A DNA stretch of 55,313 nucleotides from Azoarcus sp. (GTDB taxonomy: Bacteria > Pseudomonadota > Gammaproteobacteria > Burkholderiales > Rhodocyclaceae): assembly GCA_031265765.1 (NCBI GenBank), contig JAISCE010000052.1, positions 1 through 55,313 of the forward strand, written 5' to 3'. Below the pieces are notes generated by a model. It saw only the letters and a list, made by a program, of their open reading frames with translations, had not been told where the DNA came from and ran no database searches. Position numbers and translations under genes: made by a program. Shown piece by piece: positions 26,601 through 37,427 of the stretch (positions are counted from its first letter, which is position 1; every line of letters starts with the position of its first letter).

Positions 26601-27280
26601 CGCAGTACATGATCCGGTTTTTCGCCGGGCGGGGGCAAGAGGTGCAACAAATGGCCGAGCAGGCGTTCGCCGACGGCCTCCACATTGTCGGCGACGCCGA
26701 AATCGGCCAGGCGGACGGTTTTCAGATTTGCGTAGCCGCAGGGGTTGATCCACGAGAAAGGCGTGAGATCGATGTCCACATTAAGGCTCAGGCCGTGGTA
26801 GCTGCAAGCGTTCCGGACTCTCAGGCCGAGTGCGCCGATTTTACAGCCGCCGATATAGACGCCCGGCGCGCCGTGTTTGCGTTCGGCGGCGAGGCCGTAG
26901 CCGGCCAGCGTGGCGATCATGGCGTCTTCCATCAGATGGACGAATTCACGCACTTTGAGCCGCCGCCGGGGCAGGTCGATGAGGAGATAGGCCACCAGTT
27001 GGCCGGGGCCGTGATAGGTGATCTGCCCGCCGCGGTCGGTGCGTGCGAGCGGAATGCCGTCCGGGTTTTGCAGCAGGTGCGCGGGGTCGGCGGCCTGTCC
27101 GAGAGTGAAAATGGGCGGGTGTTCGAGCAGCCAGATCTCGTCCGCGGTGTTCGCGCCGCGCGCGGCGGTGAATGCCCGCATGGCTTCGAGGGCAGGGCCG
27201 TGACCGGTCAGGCCCAGACGTTTGATGTGTAGATACTCACGCCCCCGGCCATGCCAGCCGGGGCCTTCCGCCTCGTTCAA
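26597..27280 (-). CDS. lipB: Octanoyltransferase
   Basis: LipB moves the octanoyl chain from acyl carrier protein to lipoyl domains, upstream of LipA. The 227-residue product has [14 protein letters not shown], the catalytic Lys147 in GGCKIGALG and Cys181 in NPCGY. It opens at a TTG (27280) that overlaps the DUF493 stop (TTGA). No ATG fits before the conserved region, so TTG is the best start. Confidence 0.95.
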   Translation of the reverse strand: MNEAEGPGWHGRGREYLHIKRLGLTGHGPALEAMRAFTAARGANTADEIWLLEHPPIFTLGQAADPAHLLQNPDGIPLARTDRGGQITYHGPGQLVAYLLIDLPRRRLKVREFVHLMEDAMIATLAGYGLAAERKHGAPGVYIGGCKIGALGLRVRNACSYHGLSLNVDIDLTPFSWINPCGYANLKTVRLADFGVADNVEAVGERLLGHLLHLLPPPGEKPDHVLR

Positions 27281-27555
27281 AGCGCCACTTTTACCATGGG
27301 ATGCGCGCTCAGTTCACAGTAGAGCGCATCGATCTGCTGTTGCGAATGCGCGCGGAAGGTGCAGGTGAGCGACAGGTAGTTGCCTTTGCCCGATGCGCGG
27401 ACTTGCATGGCGGCGGGGTCGAAGTCGGGAGCGTGGCGCAGCACGACTTCGAGCATCGTTCGCGCGAAGTCTTCAGTGCACGCGCCCATGATCTTGACGG
27501 GAAATTCGCAAGGGAATTCGAGCAGGCGCGCGCGGGATGCGACGGACTCAGGCAT
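27277..27555 (-). CDS. ybeD: DUF493 / YbeD family protein
   Basis: This 92-residue protein matches YbeD, a small ACT-like regulatory-fold protein regularly encoded next to lipB: LEFPCEFPVKIMG, then a helix and the strand YLSLTCTFRAHSQQQIDALY. The function is unclear; the context suggests a link to lipoate metabolism. It overlaps dat by 8 bases and lipB by 4. Confidence 0.9.
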   Translation of the reverse strand: MPESVASRARLLEFPCEFPVKIMGACTEDFARTMLEVVLRHAPDFDPAAMQVRASGKGNYLSLTCTFRAHSQQQIDALYCELSAHPMVKVAL

Positions 27556-28405
27556 GGCGCATCACCGTATCCTTGAATTCCTGGTACCAGTCGTGCATGC
27601 AGTGCGCCAGGGGGCCGGGGCGGCCCGTGCCGACGGGCTGGCCGTCAAGCGAGGTGATGGGCAGCACTTCTTTGGTCGATGAACTTATCCACAGTTCGTC
27701 GGCGGCGCGCACTTCGCTTTCGGAAATTGCGCGCACTTCGTGCGGCACGCCGTGGCTGGCCGCCAGTTCGAGGATGATGTCGTAGGTGATGCCGGGCAGC
27801 GTCAGGTGATTTTGGGGCGGTGCGAGCAGTATGCCGCTGCTGACCGCGAAAATGCTGGATGCCGCGCCTTCGGTAAGAAAGCCGTCGCGAAAGAGGAGGG
27901 TTTCGGCACAACCGGCGTCGACCGCTTCTTGCCGCAGCAGGCAATTGGCAAGCAGGGAGACGGTCTTGAGATCGCAGCGCAACCAGCGGTAATCGTTGGC
28001 GCTGACCGCGCCGACGCCGTTGTCGAGTTGCGTCCGGTCTGGGGTGACAAGCGCCTCGCTCATCAGGAAGACGGTCGGGCGGATCGTGGCCGGGAAGGCG
28101 TGCCTGCGCATGGAATCGGCGCCGCGCGTGACTTGCAGATAGATCGATTGATCTTCCCAGGGATTGCCGGCGATCACCCTGGCGACGATGTTCGTCCAGA
28201 CCGCGGCGGTATGCGGGTTGGGCAGGCGGATCGCTTTCAGGGTGTTTTCCAGGCGGGCGAGGTGCCCGGCAAGGCGAAATGGCTGCCGCGAATAGACAGG
28301 GATGACTTCGTAGGCGCCGTCGCCGAACAGAAAACCCCGGTCGAGCGGCGACAGGCGCGCTTCGGCCAGCGGCAGGTAGTCGCCGTTGAGATGGCACAAG
28401 CTCAT
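27548..28405 (-). CDS. dat: D-amino acid aminotransferase (class IV)
   Basis: The 285-residue class IV aminotransferase begins with the fold signature RGFLFGDGAYEVIPVY and has the cofactor lysine in the LKTVSLLAN block, with the phosphate-binding E-G-A-A-S region (LTEGAASSIFAV). A D-amino acid aminotransferase between a carboxypeptidase and DUF493-lipB-lipA is a recurrent betaproteobacterial order as I recall it. Branched-chain aminotransferase activity cannot be excluded from sequence alone. Confidence 0.85.
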   Translation of the reverse strand: MSLCHLNGDYLPLAEARLSPLDRGFLFGDGAYEVIPVYSRQPFRLAGHLARLENTLKAIRLPNPHTAAVWTNIVARVIAGNPWEDQSIYLQVTRGADSMRRHAFPATIRPTVFLMSEALVTPDRTQLDNGVGAVSANDYRWLRCDLKTVSLLANCLLRQEAVDAGCAETLLFRDGFLTEGAASSIFAVSSGILLAPPQNHLTLPGITYDIILELAASHGVPHEVRAISESEVRAADELWISSSTKEVLPITSLDGQPVGTGRPGPLAHCMHDWYQEFKDTVMRHA

Positions 28406-28451
28406 GGGCTTTCCTCCCTTTGCGGTTTTGTTCCGGAAGCGGCGCGATCGT

Positions 28452-29594
28452 TCAGAGACTCTTGAACCACATCACGATTGCGTCCCACAGGCGGCCGAAA
28501 AAGCCGGCAAGCGGTACGTCGGACAAGGCAAACACCTGGTATTCGCCGTAAGGTTCGCCATCGATGGTGAGTTTGAGCGTACCGATTTCCTGCCCCCTGG
28601 CAAGCGGCGCGAGCACCGGCTGGCGGCTTTCCAGGACGGCGCCGACCTTGTTGGCTTTTTCCCGCGGCAGGGAGATCAGGAAATCTTGTGTGAAGCCGAC
28701 ATCTACCTGGTTTGCGGCGCCTTTCCACACCCGGAATTGCGATAGAACCTGATCGGCGGTATAGACGCGCACCGTGTCGAAGAACTGGAAGCCGTAATTG
28801 AGCAGCTTGAGCGATTCCTGCGCGCGCACGTTCTCGGATTTGGCGCCGAGCACGACCGAGATCAGCCGCCGCGGCCCGCGCAGGGCGCTCGACACCAGGC
28901 AATAGCCGGCGGCATCGGTATGGCCGGTCTTCATGCCGTCGACGGACGGGTCGAGGTAAAGCAGGCGGTTGCGGTTGGGTTGGGTGATGCGGTTGTAGGT
29001 GAAGGATTTGAGCGAATAAAGGCCGTAATACTCGGGAAAATCGCGGATGATCGCGCTGGCGAGCATCGACAGGTCGCGCGCGGTGGTATAAAGCTCGGGG
29101 TGGGGCAGGCCGTTGGCGTTGGCGAAGTGGGTGTTTTTCATGCCCAGGCGTTCGGCCTCGCGGTTCATCAGGGCGGCGAAGGTTTCTTCGGTTCCGGCCA
29201 GCAGTTCGGCGAGCGCGACGCAGGCATCGTTGCCCGATTGCACGATGACGCCGCGGATCAGGTCGCCGACCGCGACGATCGTATTCACCTGGATGAACAT
29301 GCGCGAGCCTTCCTGCCGCCAGGCTTTTTCCGAGACATGTACCGTTTGATCCTCGGTGATCGTGCCCGCTTTCAGGGCCGAAAAGGTGAGATAGGCCGTC
29401 ATCAGCTTGGTGAGCGAAGCCGGTTCGATCCGGGCGTCCGGGTCTTTGCCGGCCAGGACCTGCCCGGTGGCATGGTCGACCAGTATCCAGGACTTCGCCG
29501 CCAGTACCGGGGCGGGAACCGACTGCGCAACCGCGATGCATGGGAAAATGACGGGAAATAATAGGAAAAAGAGATGCTTGATGGGAAAACGCAT
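28452..29594 (-). CDS. dacC: D-alanyl-D-alanine carboxypeptidase (penicillin-binding protein 5/6 family)
   Basis: The 380-residue protein trims the terminal D-Ala of peptidoglycan stem peptides. It has a signal peptide (about residues 1-23), the serine-lysine motif S60LTK63, the SGN motif at residue 120 and KTG at residue 222. The C-terminal domain ends in an amphipathic helix (RLWDAIVMWFKSL) that anchors PBP5-type enzymes to the membrane. It is upstream of dat and probably cotranscribed. dacA and dacC are not distinguishable here. Confidence 0.9.
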   Translation of the reverse strand: MRFPIKHLFFLLFPVIFPCIAVAQSVPAPVLAAKSWILVDHATGQVLAGKDPDARIEPASLTKLMTAYLTFSALKAGTITEDQTVHVSEKAWRQEGSRMFIQVNTIVAVGDLIRGVIVQSGNDACVALAELLAGTEETFAALMNREAERLGMKNTHFANANGLPHPELYTTARDLSMLASAIIRDFPEYYGLYSLKSFTYNRITQPNRNRLLYLDPSVDGMKTGHTDAAGYCLVSSALRGPRRLISVVLGAKSENVRAQESLKLLNYGFQFFDTVRVYTADQVLSQFRVWKGAANQVDVGFTQDFLISLPREKANKVGAVLESRQPVLAPLARGQEIGTLKLTIDGEPYGEYQVFALSDVPLAGFFGRLWDAIVMWFKSL

Positions 29595-29822
29595 TGATGT
29601 GGCCCCAGAAATGAAAAAGACGAAGGCAAAGATTATAGGCTGTGCGTGAGGGAGAGGCGCGAATCCGGGCAGGACAATTGCACAAAGCCCGCCCGATGCC
29701 GGACGTCTGGATGCGAGGCCGGGCGGAAGTGGCGCCAGTACGTCTACGTATAAGCAACATCCTCGAAAATGAACTTTTGGGTTACTATCCGCATCTTTGG
29801 CTTTTTACAATAGGGCATTTTT

Positions 29823-30883
<1,061 letters not shown>

Positions 30884-30887
<4 letters not shown>

Positions 30888-31783
30888 AAATCCTGTTGCT
30901 GGGCAAGAATGGGCAGGTTGGCTGGGAGTTGCAGCGCGCGCTTGTACCACTGGGCGAAGTCGTGGCCCTGGGCTACCGCGCGGTCGACGGCCTCGCCGGC
31001 GACCTGGCCGATGAGACTGGCCTGCTCGCCACGATTGCGGCGGTTGCACCGAATGTCATTGTCAACGCCGCCGCCTATACCGCCGTCGACCGCGCCGAAA
31101 GCGATCCGGAACTTGCATACCGCATCAATGCCGGCGGTCCCGCCGTCCTTGCCGCCGAAGCCGCGAGGCGCGGCATCTGGCTCGTGCATTACTCGACCGA
31201 TTATGTCTACGACGGTAGCGGCAACCGTCCGTGGCGGGAGGACGATGCGCCCCATCCACTCTCGGTCTATGGCAAGAGCAAGCTCGCGGGGGATGAAGCC
31301 GTCCTGGCGAGCGGCTGTCCTTGCCTGATTTTGCGCACGTCCTGGGTTTACGCCGCGCGGGGCGGCAATTTCGCGCGTACCGTCCTGAATCTGGCCGCCG
31401 AGCGTGAAACACTGTCGATGGTGGCCGACCAGACCGGTGCGCCGACCGGGGCCGACCTGATCGCCGACGTGACCGCGCATCTCTTGCGCAGCGTGATGCG
31501 GGATGGCAAGACCCAGCCTGGCGGCGTCCATCACCTCGTCGCGGCGGGGGAAACGAACTGGTACGACTACGCCCGCCTCGTCATCGATGAAGCACGCAGG
31601 CATTCCCTGCCCATCAAGGTCAAGGAAGTCGTGCCGATCCTGTCCGAAGCCTGGACGACGCCCGCCGTTCGTCCGTTGAATTCCCGGCTGGATACCGCGC
31701 GATTGCGAACCGGGTTCGATATTCGTTTGCCGGACTGGCGGGACGGCGTGAAGCGGCTGGTTCACGAGATATTGCAGTCATGA
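30884..31783 (+). CDS. rfbD: dTDP-4-dehydrorhamnose reductase
   Basis: RfbD reduces dTDP-4-keto-L-rhamnose to dTDP-L-rhamnose, the last step. The 299-residue product starts [16 protein letters not shown] with the NAD(P) motif and has [10 protein letters not shown] and the YGKSK active site. Its ATG overlaps the rfbB stop (ATGA), and its stop overlaps rfbA. Confidence 0.95.
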
Positions 31784-32664
31784 CAAAACGTAAAGGCATT
31801 CTTCTCGCGGGCGGTTCCGGTACCCGCCTGCATCCGGCCACCCTGGCCGTTTCCAAGCAGTTGCTGCCGGTCTACGACAAACCGATGGTCTATTACCCGT
31901 TATCGACGCTGATGCTTGCCGGTATACGGGACATTCTCGTAATCTCCACGCCGCAGGATACGCCGCGTTTCGCGCAACTCCTGGGCGATGGCGGGCAATG
32001 GGGGATGAACCTGTCCTATGCGGTGCAACCGAGTCCGGACGGGCTGGCGCAAGCCTTCATCATCGGCGAGCGTTTCATCGACGGCGGTCCGTCGGCGCTG
32101 GTGCTGGGCGACAATCTTTTCTATGGGCACGCGCTGGCCGGCGTCCTTTCCGCCGCCTGCGCGCGCGCTTCGGATGCGACCGTGTTCGCCTATCCTGTCA
32201 ACGATCCCGAACGTTATGGCGTAGTCGAGTTCGATGCGGACGGCCGCGCCATCGATCTGGAAGAAAAACCGTCCCGTCCCAAGAGCCGCTACGCGGTGAC
32301 GGGACTCTATTTCTACGACGAGCGCGTGGTCGATGTCGCGCGCGGACTCCGGCCCAGTGCAAGGGGCGAACTGGAAATTACCGACGTCAACGCACAGTAC
32401 CTGGCCTGGGGCGCGCTCAATGTGCAAGTGATGGGGCGCGGCCATGCCTGGCTGGACACCGGCACGCATGAAAGCCTGTTCGAGGCGGGATTGTTCATCC
32501 AGGCCATCGAGAAACGGCAGGGACTCAAGATCGCCTGTCCCGAAGAAATCGCCTGGCGCGCGGGCTGGATCGATGACGCGGCGCTTGCGCGCCTGGCCGC
32601 GCCGCTTGCCAAAAGCGGCTATGGCCGCTATCTGCAACGCCTGCTCGAAGACAGGATATTTTAA
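31780..32664 (+). CDS. rfbA: Glucose-1-phosphate thymidylyltransferase
   Basis: RfbA makes dTDP-glucose from dTTP and glucose-1-phosphate, the first and feedback-controlled step. The 294-residue enzyme has the nucleotide-binding motif [28 protein letters not shown], the LGDNLFYG block and the conserved [15 protein letters not shown] region. It overlaps rfbD by four bases. Confidence 0.97.
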   Translation: MTKRKGILLAGGSGTRLHPATLAVSKQLLPVYDKPMVYYPLSTLMLAGIRDILVISTPQDTPRFAQLLGDGGQWGMNLSYAVQPSPDGLAQAFIIGERFIDGGPSALVLGDNLFYGHALAGVLSAACARASDATVFAYPVNDPERYGVVEFDADGRAIDLEEKPSRPKSRYAVTGLYFYDERVVDVARGLRPSARGELEITDVNAQYLAWGALNVQVMGRGHAWLDTGTHESLFEAGLFIQAIEKRQGLKIACPEEIAWRAGWIDDAALARLAAPLAKSGYGRYLQRLLEDRIF

Positions 32665-32695
32665 GTAACGGATTGAAATCGGAGAACGTTTTACG

Positions 32696-33256
32696 ATGAG
32701 CCTCAAAGTGATCCAAACGGAATTGCCGGGGATGCTGGTTCTCGAATCCGGAATGTTCGGCGATGCGCGCGGTTTTTTCCTCGAAAGTTACAACGACCGG
32801 GATTTCCGCGAGGCGACCGGAACCGGCTTCGCTTTCGTACAGGACAATCATTCGCGGTCGTTGCGCGGCATATTGCGCGGACTGCACTACCAGATCGAAA
32901 AAGCGCAAGGCAAGCTGGTCAGGGTAGTGCATGGGCGGGTGTTCGATGTCGGCGTGGATTTGCGCCGCGGCTCGCCGAATTTCGGGCGTTGGTGCGGGGT
33001 TGAATTGAGTGGGGATGCGCCGCAGCGCATGGTCTGGATTCCGCCCGGCTTTGCCCACGGTTTCGTGGTGCTGAGCGAAAGCGCCGATTTTCTGTACAAG
33101 GCCACCGAGTATTACGCGCCGGAGCACGAGCGCAGTATTCTCTGGAACGATCCGGCAATCGGTATCGAGTGGCCGCTCCAGGAATTGGGCGAGCCGCTGT
33201 TGTCCGCGAAAGACAAGGCTGGTCTGCTGTTGAAGGATGCCGAAGTCTATGCCTGA
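32696..33256 (+). CDS. rfbC: dTDP-4-dehydrorhamnose 3,5-epimerase
   Basis: RfbC epimerises C3 and C5 of dTDP-4-keto-6-deoxyglucose. The 186-residue cupin protein has the NHSRSLRGILRGLHYQ active-site block with the catalytic His and the PPGFAHGFVVLSE strand. It closes the rfbBDAC operon, 31 bases after rfbA, and is followed by manC. Confidence 0.97.
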   Translation: MSLKVIQTELPGMLVLESGMFGDARGFFLESYNDRDFREATGTGFAFVQDNHSRSLRGILRGLHYQIEKAQGKLVRVVHGRVFDVGVDLRRGSPNFGRWCGVELSGDAPQRMVWIPPGFAHGFVVLSESADFLYKATEYYAPEHERSILWNDPAIGIEWPLQELGEPLLSAKDKAGLLLKDAEVYA

Positions 33257-33367
33257 TATCTTTTGCCGCCCCGATTTTCGCGGGGATTCCATGGGTTTCC
33301 CGGAATGCGGGTCGAGTCGGCGCTGTCCGGCGTTCATGACGGTTGTGCGAATGAAATGGGCGGGCGG

Positions 33368-34822
33368 ATGGCGATGACGATCAGGGCGGTGATCCTTTCC
33401 GGCGGTTCGGGCACGCGGCTCTGGCCGGCCTCGCGCGAAGCCTTCCCCAAGCAGCTTCTGTCCCTGACCGGCGAGCATTCGCTTTTGCAGGAAACGGTGG
33501 CAAGGCTCGACGGCTTCGACGGAGAACTCGACGATCGCCTATTGGTGGCGAGCAACGAAGAATACCGCTTCATCATCGCCGAGCAACTGCGCCAATGCGG
33601 CGTGGAGAATGCGCGTATCGTGCTCGAACCCGTGGGCCGCAATACCGCCCCGGCGCTGACGCTGGCGGCATTGTCGACGATAGGGGAAGGAAACGATCCC
33701 GTACTGCTGGTGATGCCCGCCGACCATGTGATCGCCGACCGCGCGGCCTTCCAGCGGGCGATTGCCGAAGGCGCGCGCCAGGCCGCCGGGAGCGGCGCGC
33801 TGGTGTGCTTCGGCATCGTGCCTGGGCGCGCCGAAACCGGCTACGGCTACATTCGCGCCGGTGCGGCGATTGCCGGGAGCGCGGCGAGCGAACTGGCCGA
33901 GTTCGTCGAAAAGCCCGATGCCGAAACCGCCGCGAGCTACGTGGCCAGCGGCGCGTATTTCTGGAACAGCGGCATCTTCATGTTCCGCGCCTCGGTGTGG
34001 CTTGCGGCGCTGGCGAGCCTTCGGCCCGACATCGACGCGGCCTGCCGCGCCGCCTATGCCGGTTGCACGGAGGATGCCGATTTCGTGCGCCTCGATCGCG
34101 CCGCGTTCGAGGCTTGCCCGTCCGATTCCATCGACTATGCAGTCATGGAAAAACTGCGCGACGCGCCGCAATTGGGCCGGGGCGTGCTGGTGCCGCTCGC
34201 CGCCGGCTGGTCGGACGTGGGATCGTGGGATGCGCTGTGGGCCGTGTCGGCGCACGATGCCGACGGCAATGCGGCGTATGGCGATACGCTCCTGTGCGAT
34301 AGCCGCGGCACACTCGTCTATGCCGGTCATCGTCTGGTGGCGGCGGTCGGCTGCGAGGATATGGTGGTGGCGGAAACCGCCGATGCCGTACTGGTGGCGC
34401 CCAAGAGCCGCACGCAGGATGTCAGGAAAGTGGTCGAGCGCCTCAAGGCCGAAGGGCGCAGCCATGGCCGTTTCCATCGCAAGGTATTCCGGCCCTGGGG
34501 CTGGTACGACTCCCTTGATGGCGGCGACCGCTTCCAGGTCAAGCGCATCGTCGTCAATCCCGGCGCGAGCCTGTCCCTGCAAATGCACCACCATCGCGCC
34601 GAACACTGGATCGTGGTGCGGGGCACGGCGGAAGTGAGCCGCGGCGAGGAGGTATTCCTGTTGAGCGAAAACGAATCGACCTATATCCCGCTGGGCATTA
34701 CGCACCGCCTTTTCAACCCCGGGCTTTTGCCTCTGGAGATCATCGAAGTGCAATCGGGCGCGTATCTGGGCGAAGACGACATCGTCCGCTTCGAGGATAA
34801 ATACGGGCGTCTCCGGCAATAA
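33368..34822 (+). CDS. manC: Mannose-1-phosphate guanylyltransferase / mannose-6-phosphate isomerase
   Basis: This bifunctional enzyme (also called cpsB or algA) makes GDP-mannose. The 484-residue protein has the N-terminal nucleotidyltransferase motif LSGGSGTRLWPASREAFPKQ, the FVEKP and GGYWNSG-like regions, and a C-terminal cupin isomerase domain with MHHHRAEHWIVV. The start at 33368 (MAMTIRAV) is preferred; 33374 is also possible. Its 3' end, including the last 25 codons and the stop, is duplicated at 37428-37526, on the far side of the toxin/immunity module. Confidence 0.95.
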   Translation: MAMTIRAVILSGGSGTRLWPASREAFPKQLLSLTGEHSLLQETVARLDGFDGELDDRLLVASNEEYRFIIAEQLRQCGVENARIVLEPVGRNTAPALTLAALSTIGEGNDPVLLVMPADHVIADRAAFQRAIAEGARQAAGSGALVCFGIVPGRAETGYGYIRAGAAIAGSAASELAEFVEKPDAETAASYVASGAYFWNSGIFMFRASVWLAALASLRPDIDAACRAAYAGCTEDADFVRLDRAAFEACPSDSIDYAVMEKLRDAPQLGRGVLVPLAAGWSDVGSWDALWAVSAHDADGNAAYGDTLLCDSRGTLVYAGHRLVAAVGCEDMVVAETADAVLVAPKSRTQDVRKVVERLKAEGRSHGRFHRKVFRPWGWYDSLDGGDRFQVKRIVVNPGASLSLQMHHHRAEHWIVVRGTAEVSRGEEVFLLSENESTYIPLGITHRLFNPGLLPLEIIEVQSGAYLGEDDIVRFEDKYGRLRQ

Positions 34823-34847
34823 CCGCCGGATTGCGTACTTCGTTTGC
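34749..34847 (+). repeat. 99-bp direct repeat, left copy (3' end of manC)
   Basis: This segment holds the last 25 codons and the stop of manC and about 25 bases beyond. It matches 37428-37526 in the same orientation with three mismatches by eye. The pair brackets the toxin/immunity module, so recombination between them would remove 2,679 bp and leave manC intact. Confidence 0.9.
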
Positions 34848-34856
34848 TGATGTGTC

Positions 34857-34958
34857 CGCACCGAGGATGAACAGCCCGGCTACGTAGCCTCGCTTCCTGT
34901 AGATAACGCCATGCCTACCCATTGAGGCATAAACAAGGGCTTGCTCTTTGGTAATCAT
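34857..34958 (-). pseudogene. Truncated second copy of the DUF3396 immunity gene
   Basis: The frame starts MITKEQALVYASMGRHGVIY, nearly the same as the start of the intact immunity gene (MITKEQALVYASMDRHGVIY), and is colinear for 34 codons to FILGA. It then runs into the manC-derived repeat. It begins five bases after the stop codon of the intact gene. The identical start supports MITKEQ as the true N-terminus of the family here. Confidence 0.8.
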
Positions 34959-34963
34959 TTTCG

Positions 34964-35965
34964 TCAATCGAAGCGGCTGACCCACTTCTTCGCTTCTTCC
35001 TTGCCAATCAAAGGTTTCTCTACCCGAAACAGGCTGCTCTTGTAGTCCATGAACCGCACCGGCCTGGTAATGGAGGCGACCTTGCGGTAGGGGATGAGAA
35101 GCTCGGACGAGCCCGACACGTCCACATCGCCCAAGCGGGGCGCTTCTCCAGCCTGAATCATGACGCCGCCCGGATACGGGTAAAGCGTGCATTCGGGTTC
35201 CAGCGCGTTCTTTACCACGGCAAGCCCGCCGAGTTCTTCCAGAATGGCATCGCCCAAAACAGTGAGCCAGTTGACGCATTTGATGCGGTTGTGGATTTCT
35301 CGTGCCTCGAAGGCGAATTCAAGCGGGTCATGAACATCCAACCCGATATATTTCTTCAAGGTCGGGTGAATATACGGACCGTCGGTGGTTGTATCACTCA
35401 TCTTGATGGCCAACCCTGCCAGTCCATGCGCAGGGCGCAACCGTTTGGCCCAAGCCAGCATGCAATCGCGCAAAATATCGAAATGCAGTCCGCCTTTTCC
35501 ATCGGAGATGGGGATGGATGCACCGTGAAAGGATAATTCATTTTCATCCTCGCTCACGACCATAAACCCGCTTTCCCAAGGGAAAATCTTGAACTTCCGC
35601 CGGTCGGGAAAGTCCGGATGTTCGGGTTTGCAGTAAATCTGGTTTGCATACGCATCTAGGGGATTGAAGTTTCCGATTTCTCGCCTCACCCAAGGGAATG
35701 GGTTTTCGCCATTTTTGAGATTGCAACGTTGTTCATCAGGTTTTTTTTCTGACTGATAGCCCATTCTGACCAGATGCTCATTGAAACGCATCCAATAGTC
35801 CTCCTGCACATCCAGCATGTCGAGCCGCAATTGTGTGCGCTCACGTGGCGCGACGTACAACTCGGCTCCGAGGACGAACAGCCCAGCGGCGTAGCCATTT
35901 TCACTGTAAATGACGCCATGCCTATCCATCGAGGCATAAACAAGGGCTTGCTCTTTGGTAATCAT
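34964..35965 (-). CDS. DUF3396 family protein, probable type VI-type immunity protein
   Basis: The 333-residue protein matches DUF3396, a family annotated as type VI immunity: blocks FPWESGFMVVSEDENELSFH, HFDILRDCMLAWAKRLRPAHGLAG, YPYPGGVMIQAGEAPRLGDVD and a C-terminal LIPYRKVASITRPVRFMDYKS. It lies 41 bases downstream of the nuclease-like toxin on the same strand, the usual order of a toxin and its immunity gene. The start at 35965 has GGGAG upstream. It would neutralise the cognate effector in the cytoplasm or periplasm. A longer frame upstream runs into the toxin gene. Confidence 0.8.
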   Translation of the reverse strand: MITKEQALVYASMDRHGVIYSENGYAAGLFVLGAELYVAPRERTQLRLDMLDVQEDYWMRFNEHLVRMGYQSEKKPDEQRCNLKNGENPFPWVRREIGNFNPLDAYANQIYCKPEHPDFPDRRKFKIFPWESGFMVVSEDENELSFHGASIPISDGKGGLHFDILRDCMLAWAKRLRPAHGLAGLAIKMSDTTTDGPYIHPTLKKYIGLDVHDPLEFAFEAREIHNRIKCVNWLTVLGDAILEELGGLAVVKNALEPECTLYPYPGGVMIQAGEAPRLGDVDVSGSSELLIPYRKVASITRPVRFMDYKSSLFRVEKPLIGKEEAKKWVSRFD

Positions 35966-36006
35966 CTCCATCTCCCGCATAGGTGATCGTGGCGTGAGCC
36001 ATCGGT

Positions 36007-37350
36007 TTATATCAATATGGGCGGCATGCCCGGCAACGGCAATACCGGCGGCAAGGAAGGCGGCTTGGGGCCACTGCCCGGATCGGGAGGAAAGCTCGGC
36101 GGCGGTTCGGGTGACTTGAGTATGTCCTTGAAACGTTCCCCGATGCCTTTGGATTCGCCTTGTGTGCTTTGTTGAGGCTGTTCCTGCTCCTGCTTCTGGC
36201 AATTGCGACATTTCTTCTCGATGTCGAACGTCACGTAATTATCTTGATCGCCTGTGTGTTTTTTGGCAATGTTTTCATATGCCTTTTTCCTTTCAGGCCA
36301 ATTTAGATCGTTTTCCGTTTTATCCCCCGGAAACTTCATATCGTAAAACTTCTCCGGTTTCCCATCGGAGCCGATCTTCAGTACGTCCAAACGCCACGTA
36401 TTGGGGCGAGGGTACCATGAAGTCGGCTTACCGGGATAAGCCCTGCTCTCGACGAGATCGTACTTCTCGTAATCCTTCCTTGTCATTCCAAAGCCATCGG
36501 TGTTGCTGGAGACCGAATCATACTTGTGGTAGCTCACCTCGGACCACACTGGCGAATTGTCCCTCGGGTGGTTGGTGCTGTCGTAATACTGCTGCCGGAT
36601 TTTCTGGTCGACGCAGCTTTGATGCGTCCCGCTGGGGCCGTATACGCCCATGCATTCGCATGCCCACTCGCACAGGTTGGCCTCGAACGCCTTGTCGCTC
36701 ATCCTCGGAGGCGTGGGGCCGAACAGCCCCACTTTCACGAATCCCGGATCGGGTTCCTGGAGCGACACCACCCTGTCCCCGCCTCCGGTGTAGGCGCGCC
36801 GGGCTTTCGGCGCTTCCTCCACGTCGGGCTGTTCTTCGGGGCCGGGCGAGCCGCCGCTCCTTTGCCAGCGCCATTTCCACCATTCGTGTTCCGGCAGGTT
36901 CCGGGCGATTGCCGGGTTGCGGCGCGCCTGCGCCAGACAGTCCTCGATGGGCCGGCGCAGCAAAAAGGGCGTGTCCGGGTCGGCCATCCACCGGCCTTTT
37001 TCCGGCAGCGCGAACCGGTCGCCGAGTCGGGGCATCCAGTATCCCTGCGGATTGTCTTCCGTGCGCCAGCGTAGCAGGCCATGCATGGGCAGTTCGTTTT
37101 CCGGGAAAACGAGGGCGAATTCGCCTCGCTCGATGTGTTCGATCAGCCAGGCGATTTCCCTGTTTCGGTCTCTCGGCGTGAGGATGTAGAGGGAGTGGTA
37201 TCGCCGCAAGGCTTCGTCCATGCCCCTGATCCGGGGCAGACCGGAGAGCGTGTCGAAGGCGTCACGACTGATTTTGTGGCGGGCGAAAAACGGGCTTTCC
37301 AGACCCGGCAGGTCATTCCAGGTGATGCGGTCTTTATGCTTGATTTCCAC
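36007..37350 (-). CDS. Probable nuclease toxin (PD-(D/E)xK / VRR-NUC-like)
   Basis: The 447-residue protein opens at a GTG. Its N-terminal 160 residues are unrecognised (GMDEALRRYHSLYILTPRDRNREIAWLIEHIERGEFALVFP). The middle has a Cys-rich patch (Cys227, Cys231, Cys233, Cys246). The C-terminal 150 residues resemble a VRR-NUC or PD-(D/E)xK nuclease: Glu301, Asp322 in RLDVL and Asp337-Met-Lys339 in FYDMKFPGD. It ends in a Pro-rich tail with a further CxxC (381-384). No VgrG, PAAR, Rhs or signal peptide is visible, so the delivery route is unknown. Upstream, it is separated from the autotransporter by the manC repeat and an inverted-repeat element. Confidence 0.7.
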   Translation of the reverse strand: MEIKHKDRITWNDLPGLESPFFARHKISRDAFDTLSGLPRIRGMDEALRRYHSLYILTPRDRNREIAWLIEHIERGEFALVFPENELPMHGLLRWRTEDNPQGYWMPRLGDRFALPEKGRWMADPDTPFLLRRPIEDCLAQARRNPAIARNLPEHEWWKWRWQRSGGSPGPEEQPDVEEAPKARRAYTGGGDRVVSLQEPDPGFVKVGLFGPTPPRMSDKAFEANLCEWACECMGVYGPSGTHQSCVDQKIRQQYYDSTNHPRDNSPVWSEVSYHKYDSVSSNTDGFGMTRKDYEKYDLVESRAYPGKPTSWYPRPNTWRLDVLKIGSDGKPEKFYDMKFPGDKTENDLNWPERKKAYENIAKKHTGDQDNYVTFDIEKKCRNCQKQEQEQPQQSTQGESKGIGERFKDILKSPEPPPSFPPDPGSGPKPPSLPPVLPLPGMPPILI

Positions 37351-37427
37351 GAACAGGGTTCCAGAGAAAGATACAGCAGGCAGACGGGATGATAAATGGT
37401 ATCGTCACAAAATGCCGTTTAACGTCT

